In this document: positions 28,201 to 34,399 of the stretch, in pieces
Numbering within the stretch: position 1 is the stretch's first letter
Layout: every line of letters begins with the position of its first letter
From: Branchiostoma floridae
Lineage: Eukaryota; Chordata; Leptocardii; Amphioxiformes; Branchiostomatidae
Assembly (NCBI RefSeq): GCF_000003815.2
Contig: NC_049993.1
Coordinates: 18,710,392 to 18,774,391, forward strand
Direction of reading: 5' to 3'
DNA length: 64,000 bases
The notes under the pieces: model-generated
The model's database searches: none
What the model was told of the DNA's origin: nothing
Seen by the model: the letters and a program-made list of their open reading frames with translations, nothing else
Program-made: the position numbers and the translations under genes

Positions 28201-31200
28201 AAGATTCTATTACTTTTCTTAGCATGATTTTTAAAGCTCAACACTTTCTAACTATTACTGTATTAATCTTCATCAGCAAGCATACTTATCTGACAACAAG
28301 GTCTCTAGTTACCCAATTACCACATAAAACTGATCTGTTCCAGATTGTTGAGTCATGGGGAGAACACATGCAGAGCTTCTCAGAACTGAACCAAAGCTAA
28401 TGAGTGATAGATCTGGTGCTGAAAAGAAGTCAGTGCTCTAACTCCAAATTCCAAGTTATCAAGACAAAGTTGTAAATTCTTGATAGTGCTACTTATATTC
28501 TTATCTTTGTTTTTTTTTCCTCAAGAGGAATATCTTCAAGAGGCTCATGCTTAACAGGAGCTTAATGCTGGAACTAATTAATTAGCAACAGTAATTAGCT
28601 CATCAGATAAGGTACACAAACCCATTACCAAAGAAAACAGTTTGATATGCCAATGGTGGGAGGGTATTTAGTCTGAGATCTTTTGTCACCTACATCATGT
28701 ACATGTACATATAACAGATTTTGTGCTTGAATTAGTTGAAATCAGAGTTATGAAAAGTCAAGAAGTTTCTTATCCTCAAGAGGTAGAGATTTCTTCAAGA
28801 TATGTTCAAGATTGAGTAAGGTCTTTGATTATAAGTTGCTATTATGGTCAAGAGCTTAATTTTGGAACTAATTAATTAACCACAGTAATTAGGCTCATCA
28901 GATAAGTAACACAGGCCCATTGCCAAAGAAAACAGTTTACAGTGCAATACACATCATGGGTGAGGGTACAGATTCTGAGAAAGACCTAGAGCGGATAGAT
29001 CTTAAAGTAAACACAGAGATAGAATGCAAGAAGTTGGTGTTTAAAACTTATGACAGGTCTATTCAAAAGGAAGGTCCACATCTTTGATGCATCCTGAAGA
29101 GTTAGGGGTTTCTTCAATTTCAAGGTGCCCAAGCAAGCTGAAGAGTTCAGGCTGGAATGAATTAATTAGCAACAGTAATTAGATAAACAGATAAGTAACA
29201 CAAACCAATCACCAAAGAAAATGATATGGTACAGTTCATGGGGGGAGGGCACAGATTCTGAGAAAGACAACAGCTTATTAGATAGACCTAACAGTCTAAC
29301 ACATACAAAAACTCAAGAAGTTGGTGTTTAACTCTTTAGAAAGAGGTCAGGTCAGAGTCTGGCCTTCCTACCTTTTTGTGCATGAGTGAGAGGCCTGTAG
29401 TAGTGTTGAGTCCTGGGTCCTTCTCACAGCATATTGCTAGATTTCAGCAGTAGGCAGACCTGACAGTGGGGTTTTGTGCAGCCCCTCCAGACTGGGGTGA
29501 CCTCTGCAGAGCCACACACATGTGGAAGGAGTCTGGTTTCTGTGCAAACTCAGGCGAGACCAGCCCTGGTGATAGGAGGGTGGATGTGGTCACTGCAACA
29601 GGCTTTAGTCTGGGGAAGTCTCAGATACAGTAGAAGCTGTTTAATTGCACAGCCTATTTGCCAGCACATGTCATGCAATTATCCAGCTGGTGTAAAAGTA
29701 CGAAAAGGAACAAGAATGATAATAATACGAACTTCAAGTTATCCAGCTAGACCGCACCGATTTGGGATTTTAGGATTCCGTGCAGTATGTGTTAATCCGT
29801 TTTGCAATTAACTGGCTTCTATTGTATTATACAATAGTGTACATATCATTGAAATACATTATGACATTGAAATGCCCATTCCTCATCCAGTTTAGTTTAT
29901 AGTCACTGTATTGATTTGGTTCCCCTTTTTGCCCATTTATATCTATTTATTAGACCATATGTGGTCCTCTATACATTAGCTAACAGTAACAGGCATGAAA
30001 TTGCAATAAAATTAAGATTATTGCATAATAAGCCGGGGTTGCCAAGCATTACGGCTACCCTTGCTCTGCCCAGCTGTAAGACCCAGTCATGCCCTAGCAA
30101 GATATCTTGTACAGCACAGCACCGTTATTTTTGTTTGTTGAAAGAATTCGTTCTTCACTTCACTATTTTGTTTCACCACCACCGGTTTGCTAGGGCATCC
30201 TCACTCCCCTGGGCACAAAGTCCCACGAGGGGCATTGCCCAGTATTATATGTAGATGTAGATGTAGATAATGAGGGATTCTGTCTTCAGCTTTGAATTAT
30301 TTCTGTCTACTCTACTCTTCTCTACTCTACTCCTGGCCCCGGGGCTTCTTCTGAATGTACAGCATAAACCTTTGTTGGGACCCCCCATGCAGACCCCATT
30401 ATACTTCACTCCCATAGTATCGGTAGAACAAAAGGGAACTGTTTTTCCTGTGTTTCTTTAAATTGATGTGACTAAATTTGTTTTTGAACTTATGGACTCA
30501 AGTTCTGCTGACCAAGACGCTTTCTAACTTTGGTGGTTAGTTTTTGAACAAGACAACTCAAGAACTGAACTGAATGGTCATAATCAAACGCCTCCTAGTG
30601 GTTAGGTGTGGTACTGCAGAGTAGTTGGCTCATACTGTGTAGTTCCAACAACCACTATCTATAGAGTGAAATGAGCAAAAACAATGAAAAAGGACTGTAT
30701 GTTGATGCCAACATTTGTCACCGAGAGCCTTATTTTTGTCTTTTTTCAGATTTCATAATCAACAGTACATTTTATTTCGCTGTTTTCGCACAGAATGGAC
30801 ACAACTCTGGTGGATTTCTCTGACATGAGGTGGCAGCGGGGAGACTTGAGCTTCATCTTTAATGGACACCTCAGACCCAACGTCTCCTTGGTCGTCCTCG
30901 ACAACGAACTTAAGGTGTTCCAGAGAATACGATGTGAGGTAAGTACCCTCAGTTTTAACTTTGAGAAAAGATTCTTGATAACTGCATGCATGGGCATTTT
31001 ATAGTGCAATAGATCTTTACAATTAAACGTGGATAAAGTCAACGAGATTTTAGAACTAAGCTTAAGAAAATTTCTGTCATAAATACATTTTGTACTGCTG
31101 ACTATCTTCAGTTTTGAATATTGATACCATTATTTGTATAGCCTGTTAGTATAACCGCCCTTTGACGTAGCACAGCAGCTATGCAGGCCAGAATTCACAA

Positions 31201-32535
31201 CCAATAGAAAGAAAAGCTGAAAACATGTAGTTGTGGTTGTACCTTCAGTAGTATCACTAGCCTCAAATCAGAACTGAGATGAATGGAGCTCCTGGTTTAG
31301 TAGTTCCTGGAATAATTTGGTGGCACTTCTTGCTTGAGACAATTATGTTACCGATGAAATTGATAGTGACTGTGTGTGCAATCTGAAGGCATTTTTACTG
31401 GTAGAAACTGACCCTGTCATTTCCTGATATGCCCTGTTTTTTCCTTTACCTGCTGGTGGATGAAAGTCTGTTTCTTCTGTGGTGAGTCGGTCCATCTCCT
31501 GATGATGTTGTGTTGTTGTTGTCATGATGTCGTGTTGTTGTTGTCATGCTGTCATCGCGGTGTCTTTTCTGCCTTTGCTCTGGTGCTTAGTGCAAAAAGT
31601 GTACTTTGCAAGTATTCAAAATGTGTCTGAAAAATTAGGCTGACAAATTTTTCATGCATGAAATATAGGAGGGTGCTTTTCACAATAGTTGTTCTGAATT
31701 GTACAATGTTTCCAGTCATCGCCAGATGCTCTACAAACTCATTCTGATTTCATCAGTGGTATTATTCTGGTCAAGTAACAAGTGTTTTATCTAGCCGGGT
31801 TTCCAATTTTCCGTACATCCCATGGCCATATTACTGTTGCAATTGGAATCAAGCCAGAATCAAACATGTACAGTCACCCCTATCCTCATCCTCGTGGTAT
31901 CTTCCAAATTTTGAATTTCCCGCCCTTTTTCCTGATTGGCTGCAGGAGACAGAGATGGAGATAGAGGAGGAGGTGGATATCCTGATGAGCAGCGACGTTG
32001 TGGCGGCTCAGATGTCAACAAAGGCCATCACCTTCCAACGGGCGCAGACCGGCTGGGTCTTCAGAGAGGACAAGACGGTATGTCTTCAGACATTTTAAGA
32101 CTTAGAAATAGAGAAAAATTCAACACCATGAATTCATCTTCACCTGAGGTACCAGCCCGACTCCATGTCGGAGCTGCCAAGGGACCAAAGATGATGAGGA
32201 ATACAGTGTTGTATATGAGTGAAAGCTCATCTGGGTTGGTGGAATCCATAATTGTAAAGTTTAAGAGGGTCGACTAGTTTGACTGAAAATTTATTTGTGT
32301 TGTGTATGTTTGATTTTTGGAAGCCATTGAACACAATCTTTAAGACAAACTGTTGAATTTTTCTTTTCTCAGTAAGCAGGCCAAACTCAATGTGTGTATG
32401 TATGCATCAGTGTATAGTTTTTGTGGCCTGAACTATGATTTTTATCTTTGTTTCCCTTGTTATGCAGGAGTCAGTGGGCACGTTTTCAGCTGACTACTAC
32501 CATATAGGTGGGATTCTCCTGGAGTCAAGGAAAAG
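1168..32535 (+). CDS. ANKRD13C: ANKRD13C-like ankyrin-repeat protein, partial gene (8 internal exons)
   Basis: Eight exons (1168-1209, 1614-1718, 2924-3009, 3546-3591, 3882-3948, 30794-30938, 31946-32077, 32468-32535) join in one frame to give about 229 residues. The order is an ankyrin repeat (NTALHLAVMLGKKE, then AHGAPVRVKNAAGWNPLAEA), a basic KQQSRETLEEKRPELL helix, then the ANKRD13 family domain with DFYLELKWDF, RGDLSFIFNG, EEEVDILMSSD and RAQTGWVFREDKT. From memory these blocks match vertebrate ANKRD13C better than ANKRD13A/B/D. Vertebrate ANKRD13C is described as an ER-associated protein that helps G-protein-coupled receptor biogenesis. All introns are GT-AG. The N-terminus and the C-terminal half are outside the window or not found. 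One intron contains three LRR-Ig genes on the other strand. Confidence 0.93.
1614..1718 (+). CDS. ANKRD13C: ANKRD13C exon: rest of the ankyrin repeat
   Basis: Acceptor TTGTTCCAG, donor GTAAGG. Encodes ECVHLLLAHGAPVRVKN followed by AAGWNPLAEAISYGDRQT, the ankyrin repeat that in vertebrate ANKRD13C reads almost the same. Phase 1 in and phase 1 out, matching both neighbours. Confidence 0.93.
1929..2079. repeat. Short inverted-repeat element (about 150 bp)
   Basis: Left end caggcttttcattgacgtca and right end tgacgtcaaatgaaaagcct are near-perfect inverted repeats. The interior has a second imperfect pair (ccatgttgg, ccaacatgg). It sits in an ANKRD13C intron and carries a perfect CRE palindrome TGACGTCA in each arm. 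No coding potential. Confidence 0.65.
2367..2840. repeat. Non-autonomous DNA element, second CAGGG...CCCTG copy
   Basis: Begins CAGGGATCGAAAT and ends ATTTCGAACCCTG, like the element at 85-439. Flanked by TACTG on both sides (2362-2366 and 2841-2845). Inside, tgcaaaattgcaagttggca and a related downstream copy form subterminal repeats. No ORF. Confidence 0.65.
2924..3009 (+). CDS. ANKRD13C: ANKRD13C exon: helix after the ankyrin repeat
   Basis: Acceptor TGCCCCACAG, donor GTAGGG. Encodes a charged helix containing LLRKFKQQSRETLEEKRPEL, typical of the ANKRD13 linker between the ankyrin repeats and the family domain. Ends in phase 0. Confidence 0.93.
3546..3591 (+). CDS. ANKRD13C: ANKRD13C exon: start of the ANKRD13 domain
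   Basis: Acceptor TGTGTCCAG, donor GTGAGT. A 46-bp exon encoding LGDFYLELKWDFHSW, the well conserved W-rich entry to the ANKRD13 domain. Phase 0 in, phase 1 out. Confidence 0.93.
3882..3948 (+). CDS. ANKRD13C: ANKRD13C exon before the giant intron
   Basis: Acceptor TGTGTTACAG, donor GTCAGT. Encodes VPLVSRILPSDTCRIYKSG and the start of an Arg codon. The following intron (3949-30793) is about 26.8 kb and hosts three minus-strand LRR-Ig genes. Confidence 0.92.
3949..4640. other. Giant-intron left part and 3' flank of the first LRR-Ig gene
   Basis: No coding signal beyond 3948. Between 3952 and 4077 three copies of gttgtaacaagccatg-like text form a short tandem repeat. The right part is probably the 3' untranslated region of the minus-strand LRR-Ig gene. 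Confidence 0.55.
4296..4301 (-). terminator. Candidate polyadenylation signal AATAAA for LRR-Ig gene 1
   Basis: TTTATT on the plus strand reads AATAAA on the minus strand, about 340 bp after the stop codon of the 4641-7943 gene. Confidence 0.45.
4641..7943 (-). CDS. Secreted LRR-Ig protein 1 (1100 aa)
   Basis: Single-exon reading frame from ATG at 7943. The start is followed by a hydrophobic signal peptide (MFPFLYLTLFTFNQVPKLSA), then an LRRNT cap (CPLLCDCGLD, residues about 29-50). Roughly 38 LRRs of 22-24 residues follow (consensus AFxxLxxLxxLDLSHNxIxxI), then an LRRCT (NLWHCDCNMVFFRQW, about 950-1000) and one Ig domain (Cys near 1024 and 1080, with YKCEAEGCPAPQLEW and GNYTCTATN). It stops 18 residues after the second Ig cysteine, with no membrane segment, GPI signal or TIR domain, so secretion is inferred. 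A TCCAACAG just before the ATG could be a splice acceptor for a 5' untranslated exon. Family: LRRIG-type adhesion or recognition proteins. The ligand is unknown. Confidence 0.93.
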   Translation of the reverse strand: MFPFLYLTLFTFNQVPKLSAQEGTLGEFCPLLCDCGLDIDSEWGEGASCHGWGFLDTPEDLPTQARWLELIGFTMGGIRSGELRGFRNLRYLSLKDSAISVIQKRGFYGLTRLKVLDLTRNFLVIIDEILGDVRSLQVLHLQYNRLRNVETAFHKTTNMTWLNLKNNRISSIKMAFRNLTKLETLYLRYNNITDLGTAFANQKVLKNLDLGHNQIKTINAEAFKGLEQLEQLFLNNNELRVVHNRAFISLRQLWRLDLSSNHIVRVNGLFRANQKLQELDLGNNYIRIATKAFQGLHKLVDLNLRNNQIRTIRDAFRDLDSTESLDLSNNQITDIQGSLNYLINLKELLLANNLLWSLTRQFRGLNKLEYLDLQSNQIQHLGDAFRDLENLRWLLLQNNKIRSTVSALQSMRELVHLDLSHNSIAHLNYSLHQNKKVELLDLSHNRIQFISWELNYMVRLKFLYLHSNALTFLRNGFHSLSNLKTLTLAHNRIYSIEDVFRDQQQLESLDLSRNKIRDIQNSLDKLSKLRWLDLGHNRVSVITNAFSKLDNLEALSLDHNRIVMAIDAFTNNRKLRRLDLSHNPLVSIIRLFTELGELRELHLEHNSIQKINNTLTGLKNLQWLYLQHNKLTTLARELRKVPKLQGLDISNNNISSLDREFSRTPHIVSLYAGHNNILDITRAFSNMQEVKEINLQHNRITEVKGAFSRISMVERLDLSHNNISDADDSFDQLLELKSLNLSSNRIKSVKYALDQNKLLQKLDLSHNKITSIHSSFAHLELLKELYIHHNNIEYLDKGIYRNKELQIIDLSHNNISDIKSVFQHHPKLRELYLQHNVIQNIGNAFLDDNLIWRLNLSYNSIDSIGWTFRDFPHLSELYLSYNVLDTVEGAFGLFSKISVLYLDHNLIGPSVSELYVELKDLTKLDLRDNRLTTMSYQIQHYGKFNKTWLGDNLWHCDCNMVFFRQWLLLRYDREEIDVQCSTPLRLRGMNLWDVPRIFLGEEPPVVSIYPGDYFVRSGYSVVYKCEAEGCPAPQLEWTNQDGIVLNEEDDSSRVRVGPGADGAMYLQIRPTLVWDTGNYTCTATNNGGNSTGTVFLSVTP
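9010..9360. repeat. Degenerate minisatellite, ggaccattgctgtctcat units
   Basis: Imperfect copies of about 50 bp, each with (g)accattgctgtctcat followed by a ggtggtctat-like segment, run through this stretch with several substitutions per copy. Confidence 0.6.
9492..9672. repeat. 40-bp minisatellite, about 4.5 copies
   Basis: Units start gaggggaggatcattgttgc and end gggttgatgat, with starts near 9492, 9532, 9572, 9611 and 9650. The copies are similar but not identical. Confidence 0.75.
10440..14283 (-). CDS. LRR-Ig gene 2, exon 2 (LRRCT-Ig, then a second LRRNT-LRR-LRRCT-Ig)
   Basis: Begins by completing the Arg codon, then SVKFSSRELRSLRLLDLSHN. Encodes the end of the first module, a linker of about 45 residues rich in Pro, Thr and Ala, and the whole second module to the stop at 10440-10442. 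Confidence 0.92.
10440..15499 (-). CDS. Secreted double LRR-Ig protein 2 (two coding exons, 1486 aa)
   Basis: Join exon 15499-14883 to exon 14283-10440. Phase 2 meets phase 1 and the LRR pattern continues unbroken across the join (LYLQHNDIR then SVKFSSRELR). Order: signal peptide (MFCCVLIALLLVKVALVEG), LRRNT (CPPVCTC), about 9 LRRs, LRRCT (NPWHCSCNMRDMRTW, about 268), Ig (Cys near 349 and 400), a Pro/Thr-rich linker (TTLPPPTT), then a second complete module: LRRNT (YCPDLCECDD, about 466), about 36 LRRs, LRRCT (NPFHCTCELL, about 1349) and Ig (Cys near 1418 and 1467). It stops 19 residues after the last Ig cysteine; no membrane segment. The in-frame TTG at 14207 is an internal Leu, not a start. 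Confidence 0.92.
14284..14882 (-). other. Intron of LRR-Ig gene 2 (599 bp)
   Basis: Minus-strand donor GTATAC (from 14882) and acceptor TTCTTTCTAACAG (ending 14284). It is the only coding intron seen in the three LRR-Ig genes and splits an LRR. No other feature seen inside. Confidence 0.88.
14883..15499 (-). CDS. LRR-Ig gene 2, exon 1 (signal peptide, LRRNT, first LRRs)
   Basis: ATG at 15499 is chosen because it begins the signal peptide MFCCVLIALLLVKVALVEG. A GTG two codons upstream is not needed. The exon ends GACATTAG before GTATAC, leaving two bases of an Arg codon. It encodes about 205 residues with eight LRRs. Confidence 0.9.
17461..17698. repeat. Tandem repeat, about 90 bp, 2.6 copies
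   Basis: The phrase ttaactggtgtaaatgagta recurs near 17470, 17553 and 17642, each followed by an aaggccagrggaaaacaagt-like segment or a divergent form of it. Confidence 0.75.
17886..17975. repeat. Simple repeat (GAAT)n, impure
   Basis: Runs of gaat/gaatgaat with interruptions (tgaatgaataaatgaatgta and similar) over about 90 bp. Confidence 0.85.
18584..18850 (+). mobile_element. 5S rRNA-derived SINE-like element
   Basis: 18584-18702 is about 119 bp and lines up with the whole of animal 5S rRNA. It has gctacggcc at the start, atctcggaagttaagca in the middle (A-box/IE region), tgcttggatgggggacc (C box) and gctgtagc at the end. The body has diverged too far for a working 5S gene. It continues into a non-5S tail with gtcccgtgctcgaggagg and cctcattaccctcactttgg. 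A 5S head with an unrelated tail is the layout of SINE3-type retroposons. Low-copy 5S pseudogene is the alternative. Confidence 0.75.
19112..19327. repeat. Palindromic MITE, copy 1
   Basis: Ends are versions of TACTGTAAATGCA/TGCATTTACAGTA. The inside has ggtagcgggaaaaaggact and gtggttttaagttcgc, with the complementary gcgaacataaaaccaccgtg on the other side. Shares its layout with 20243-20454 and 41135-41325. Confidence 0.8.
20243..20454. repeat. Palindromic MITE, copy 2 (best preserved)
   Basis: Starts TACTGTAAATGCAGAAAT and ends ATACATTTACAGTA, with two internal arms rich in ccaccgcgaa/ttcgcggt. The dinucleotide TA at each edge may be the target-site duplication. No ORF. Confidence 0.85.
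21215..21830. repeat. Tandem repeat of about 220 bp, three copies
   Basis: Each copy runs from aataaatgaatttacagtac through agcaaaaacgtgtgacctac and gggtttgtttagtaacttt to aggacacctaccaaatgtg. Copies start near 21215, 21423 and 21647. Confidence 0.8.
23697..26930 (-). CDS. Secreted LRR-Ig protein 3 (1077 aa)
   Basis: ATG at 26930 is chosen because it begins a clear signal peptide (MKAYSWPLLALVLLSVDKVA). Another in-frame ATG at 26978 would add 16 polar residues in front. Then LRRNT (VYCPIACKCEWLF), about 35 LRRs of 23-24 residues (consensus LxxLDLSHNxIxxIxxAF), LRRCT (NQWHCNCPLLQF, about 922) and one Ig (Cys near 988 and 1046, LYCETRGCPTPKISW and GKIKCVSTN). It ends 30 residues after the second Ig cysteine, with no membrane segment. 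The reading frame is open to 27035, but the minus-strand acceptor CTTTCTTTCCACAG just before 27015 shows a spliced 5' untranslated exon upstream. Confidence 0.93.
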   Translation of the reverse strand: MKAYSWPLLALVLLSVDKVASQETTANFTGYEGLLQEVEPVYCPIACKCEWLFDSGVFVDCRGYDILFLPDEYPQRTLWLSLSQYILTNGLQPNSFTQTPYLRSLSLRHNNLIHIYPDALTAIHELNELDLSHNELNDLRGIFKWIPGLKTLDLSHNNFNTLDEFLKEVPELRRLYVHHNELLQLGTLNHLPYLSVLILAHNNLTTIEGTMENCTRLRSIDISHNKLTSIDGTFEDMTLLQELKVSYNKLSTLANVFSKKHNGTWSIKTVMADHNRITSVKGIFPNMRNLVTLDLKHNNITTVEYAFHHNSKLEQLYLSHNQIQVIHNVFYNLPRLEVLDLQSNDITNIDGAFSNNRAIRELSLSHNKINALYGDFDSMKQLAFLDLRYNKIDHVRNSFITGQLPIRWLKLGHNNISVLHAVFNDMPNLIELDLSHNNIHTVRYCFHELRSLQVLDLSHNKLDYIDGLFHHLPSLEYLHLEHNLIYSLGSAFHNLQRLKSLNLANNTINSLGSGFSRNVNLTNLDLQSNRLTSMGNSLKKLSKLKWLFLSHNELDHLKDGLEDLTDLQVLDLSNNSLYWIYEAFKNLGNLKKLDLSHNHLSNIATAFSVLDNLEELHLQYNKIQSLDKAIRKMKKLRWVNMNYNNISSIKGEFKNLVRLHGMYISHNNIQSVRHGLDGLVSLQIVDLSFNKITNLDDAYSDLHFLDELHLNNNGIVTIGKAFRNLRNVRWLHMHYNNLTYLGKELLGLKAVEFVNVSCNQIKDLKIDFSQMTNLEILDLSHNRLGNLTKEIKAPNLVSLFLRNNNIGFIEHTFAAMPFMRVLDLAYNNINDITYMFYDSPNLNALDLSHNRIRYTEMAFVNNPFLGEVYLNHNQITSIHNTFAHQSYLGLVELSHNRLTSVDNQWWLPIYVTHLRLGYNQWHCNCPLLQFIIVLDRRSDKRQVNVTCESPANLRGKFVWESGIQGPPKMQMNRTHIVVRKGQDATLYCETRGCPTPKISWVLANNKTVTPEKVEPGYVVEEFGSVSVLTIEEVDENDIGKIKCVSTNVQGSSMRVAKLCLKKQDAYMFFERIICEVT
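26931..27015 (-). other. 5' untranslated part of LRR-Ig gene 3 exon, with splice acceptor
   Basis: On the minus strand TCTTTCTTTCCACAG is a strong acceptor, placing the exon start at 27015. The segment to 26931 is then leader sequence. The upstream exon was not identified. Confidence 0.6.
28525..29330. repeat. Tandem repeat of about 290 bp, nearly three copies
   Basis: The block aattaattagcaacagtaat, followed by cagataagtaacac-like text and ccaaagaaaacagttt, recurs near 28574, 28867 and 29161. A cttcaagaggct-type lead-in precedes each. Confidence 0.75.
29626..29825. repeat. MITE of about 200 bp
   Basis: Left end tacagtagaagctgtttaat and right end attaactggcttctattgta are inverted repeats with few mismatches. 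Subterminal tgcaattatccagct and agttatccagct also recur. Flanked by A/T bases. No ORF. Confidence 0.65.
30794..30938 (+). CDS. ANKRD13C: ANKRD13C exon: RGDLSFIFNG block
   Basis: Acceptor TTTTCGCACAG, donor GTAAGT. Encodes MDTTLVDFSDMRWQRGDLSF and continues to LKVFQRIRCE, 48 codons. This matches the core of the ANKRD13 family domain, and its phase 2 entry fits the exon ending at 3948, so the 26.8-kb intron is real in this assembly. Confidence 0.93.
31946..32077 (+). CDS. ANKRD13C: ANKRD13C exon: acidic EEEVDILMSSD block
   Basis: Acceptor GGCTGCAG, donor GTATGT. 44 codons, phase 0 at both ends, containing ETEMEIEEEVDILMSSD and ITFQRAQTGWVFREDKT, both strongly diagnostic of ANKRD13C. Confidence 0.94.
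32468..32535 (+). CDS. ANKRD13C: ANKRD13C exon: last one visible
   Basis: Acceptor TTGTTATGCAG, donor GTTGGT, which is weak. Encodes ESVGTFSADYYHIGGILLES then RKR. Vertebrate ANKRD13C continues with a REHLSEED-type sequence that was not found downstream in the window. If the weak donor is skipped, the frame runs on, open, into the 43-bp minisatellite to 33064. Confidence 0.88.
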
Positions 32536-34285
32536 GTTGGTCAATTTTTTTGTTAACTACAGTAATTTTTTATTACAGTGCAAGGCCAGGAAACCTCTTT
32601 TGGACAATGAACTAGCACCTAGGACAGGTGTGTTTTGGTTTGTGAATGATGTTCAGCACCAAGGACAGGTATGTTTACCTGTGTGTGGATGGTGTTCAGC
32701 ACCAAGGACAGGTATGTTTACCTGTGAGTGGATGATGTTCAGCACCAAGGACAGGTATGTTTACCAGTGTGTGGATGGTGTTCAGCACCAAGGACAGGTA
32801 TGTTTACCTGTGAGTGGATGGTGTTCAGCATCAAGGACAGGTATGCTTACCTGTGAGTGGATGGTGTTCAGCACCAAGGACAGGTGTGTTAACCTGTGTG
32901 TGGATGGTGTTCAGCATCAAGGACAGGTATGCTTACCTGTGAGTAGATGGTGTTCAGCACCAAGGACAGGTGTGTTAAACTGTGTGTGGATGGTGTTCAG
33001 CACCAGGGACAGGTGTGCTTACCTGTGTGTGGATGGTGTTCAGCACCATGGACAGGTATGTTAACCTGTGTGTTGATGGTGTTCAGCACCAAGGAAAAAT
33101 GCGTTACCTGTGTGTGAATGAAGTTCAGCACTAAGGACATATGTGCTAACACACATTATGTGTATAGTGTTCAGCACCAGGGACAGGCATGTTTGCCTAT
33201 GTTCTTATCCCGCTTTACTTGACAACCGACCTACAGAGCAACATACCAGCTGCACGCACAGGCACACAGAGACTAGAGACCACATGGCCAACACAGTTGA
33301 GATACCCTCAGTACTTTGCATTTATTGAAAAGGTGGCAGTACATTACATGGGTCAGCCAGGCAGGAAGGCTTGCTATGGTTGCTCCAAACTCTGAGATAT
33401 ACATACAATAACTTAAACTAAAACAGACATACTACACTTGTGAAATTGCTGTGGATTTCTGTTACAGTGTTGACATTGCAAGGTGTCAGTCCTGTGTCTG
33501 ATATAAGTGGCAATTTCAGATTAGTTCTTTCACATTACTGTTTGCTAGGAACTATTCCGGCTGAGCTAGTTCTTTCATTAGGAATATACATTGAGTTTTA
33601 AGGTTCTATTTCATGAGATTACATGTAATCAATCAGTATATATGTTATGTAATTCTCTGATTTTAAAGCTACAAGAGTATTCATTATCACATTTAATACA
33701 ATGATTAATTTCATGCAAAAATATATGGCCATTATAAATCAGTCAAGCATTACAGGAGAAAATATTATGTTATTACAGTAAATATTGTTAAGTAATTTGC
33801 ACATTAATACAGCTGTTAAATGTTGCTCTTTTGGAAAAAGCTTTTACACATGACTATTTTACACATGATATTTATAATTCATATCAATCACATATATATT
33901 AGTAATCAAGAACAGGCTAGTGTAGGTACCTTAAGGGTCCCAATTCTGTCAAGACATTTTCTTATTTTCTCATTTGCAGGCCATGTACTTTTTGTGACCA
34001 TTTTTTTAAAAGATTGAACTAAATGTACATTGTAGTTCTGTGCCTTCTACCAATGTCCACATGACTGTGCAATAACTAATTGAATTTGTTGTTACTTATA
34101 CTCTATAAGTGGATGTATGATTGGTTTGAACATTGATAGGAAATTTATCCACATACTCATCCGTTTTTCATGTCATTTCATATCATCAATCTGTTGTGTT
34201 TGTTGGTTAAAGGTGTCATGACTCTTATTCAGGGCCAATCATTATTTTCGTAAAGTGATTTCTCAAAGCATTAATTAGATGTTGT
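32536..34285. other. ANKRD13C intron start and 3' flank of LRR receptor A
   Basis: No gene. Holds the 43-bp minisatellite. From about 33225 it carries sequence also found after the minisatellites at 44640 and 57560 (for example ccagctccacatgcacacag-like text and cattacatgggcaaaccat), which marks it as part of the duplicated unit. Confidence 0.6.
32615..33200. repeat. 43-bp minisatellite, about 13 copies (unit A)
   Basis: Unit ggtgttcagcaccaaggaca + ggtatgtttacctgtgtgtg + gat. Many copies carry TGTTTAC, a forkhead-type core, and CAGGTATGT, which looks like a plus-strand splice donor. Shorter arrays of the same unit lie at 44335-44633 and 57248-57546, each 3' of an LRR receptor gene. Confidence 0.92.
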
Positions 34286-34399
34286 CTAATGATGTTGTAC
34301 ATCATAAGGCAGCAGGGATGTGTAGGTGTGTTGCTGCTGACCACTGGGGTTCCTTAGGGGTTCATGGTGGTTTGGACCAGCAGTACCAACAGCTGCTTT
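34286..34399 (-). pseudogene. Lost C-terminal tail of LRR receptor A beyond a TAG stop
   Basis: After the TAG at 34402-34400 the same frame stays open for 37 codons to the stop at 34288-34286. It encodes NHHEPLRNPSGQQQ and HTYTSLLPYD, clearly the homologue of the end of receptor B. The TAG replaces a CAA/CAG Gln. The first tyrosine of the ITAM-like pair is His here, consistent with decay after truncation. Confidence 0.8.

Larger units (their letters stand above)
27016..30793. other. Right part of the giant ANKRD13C intron
   Basis: No gene seen. AT-rich, with a 290-bp tandem repeat (28525-29330) and a small MITE (29626-29825). Confidence 0.55.
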
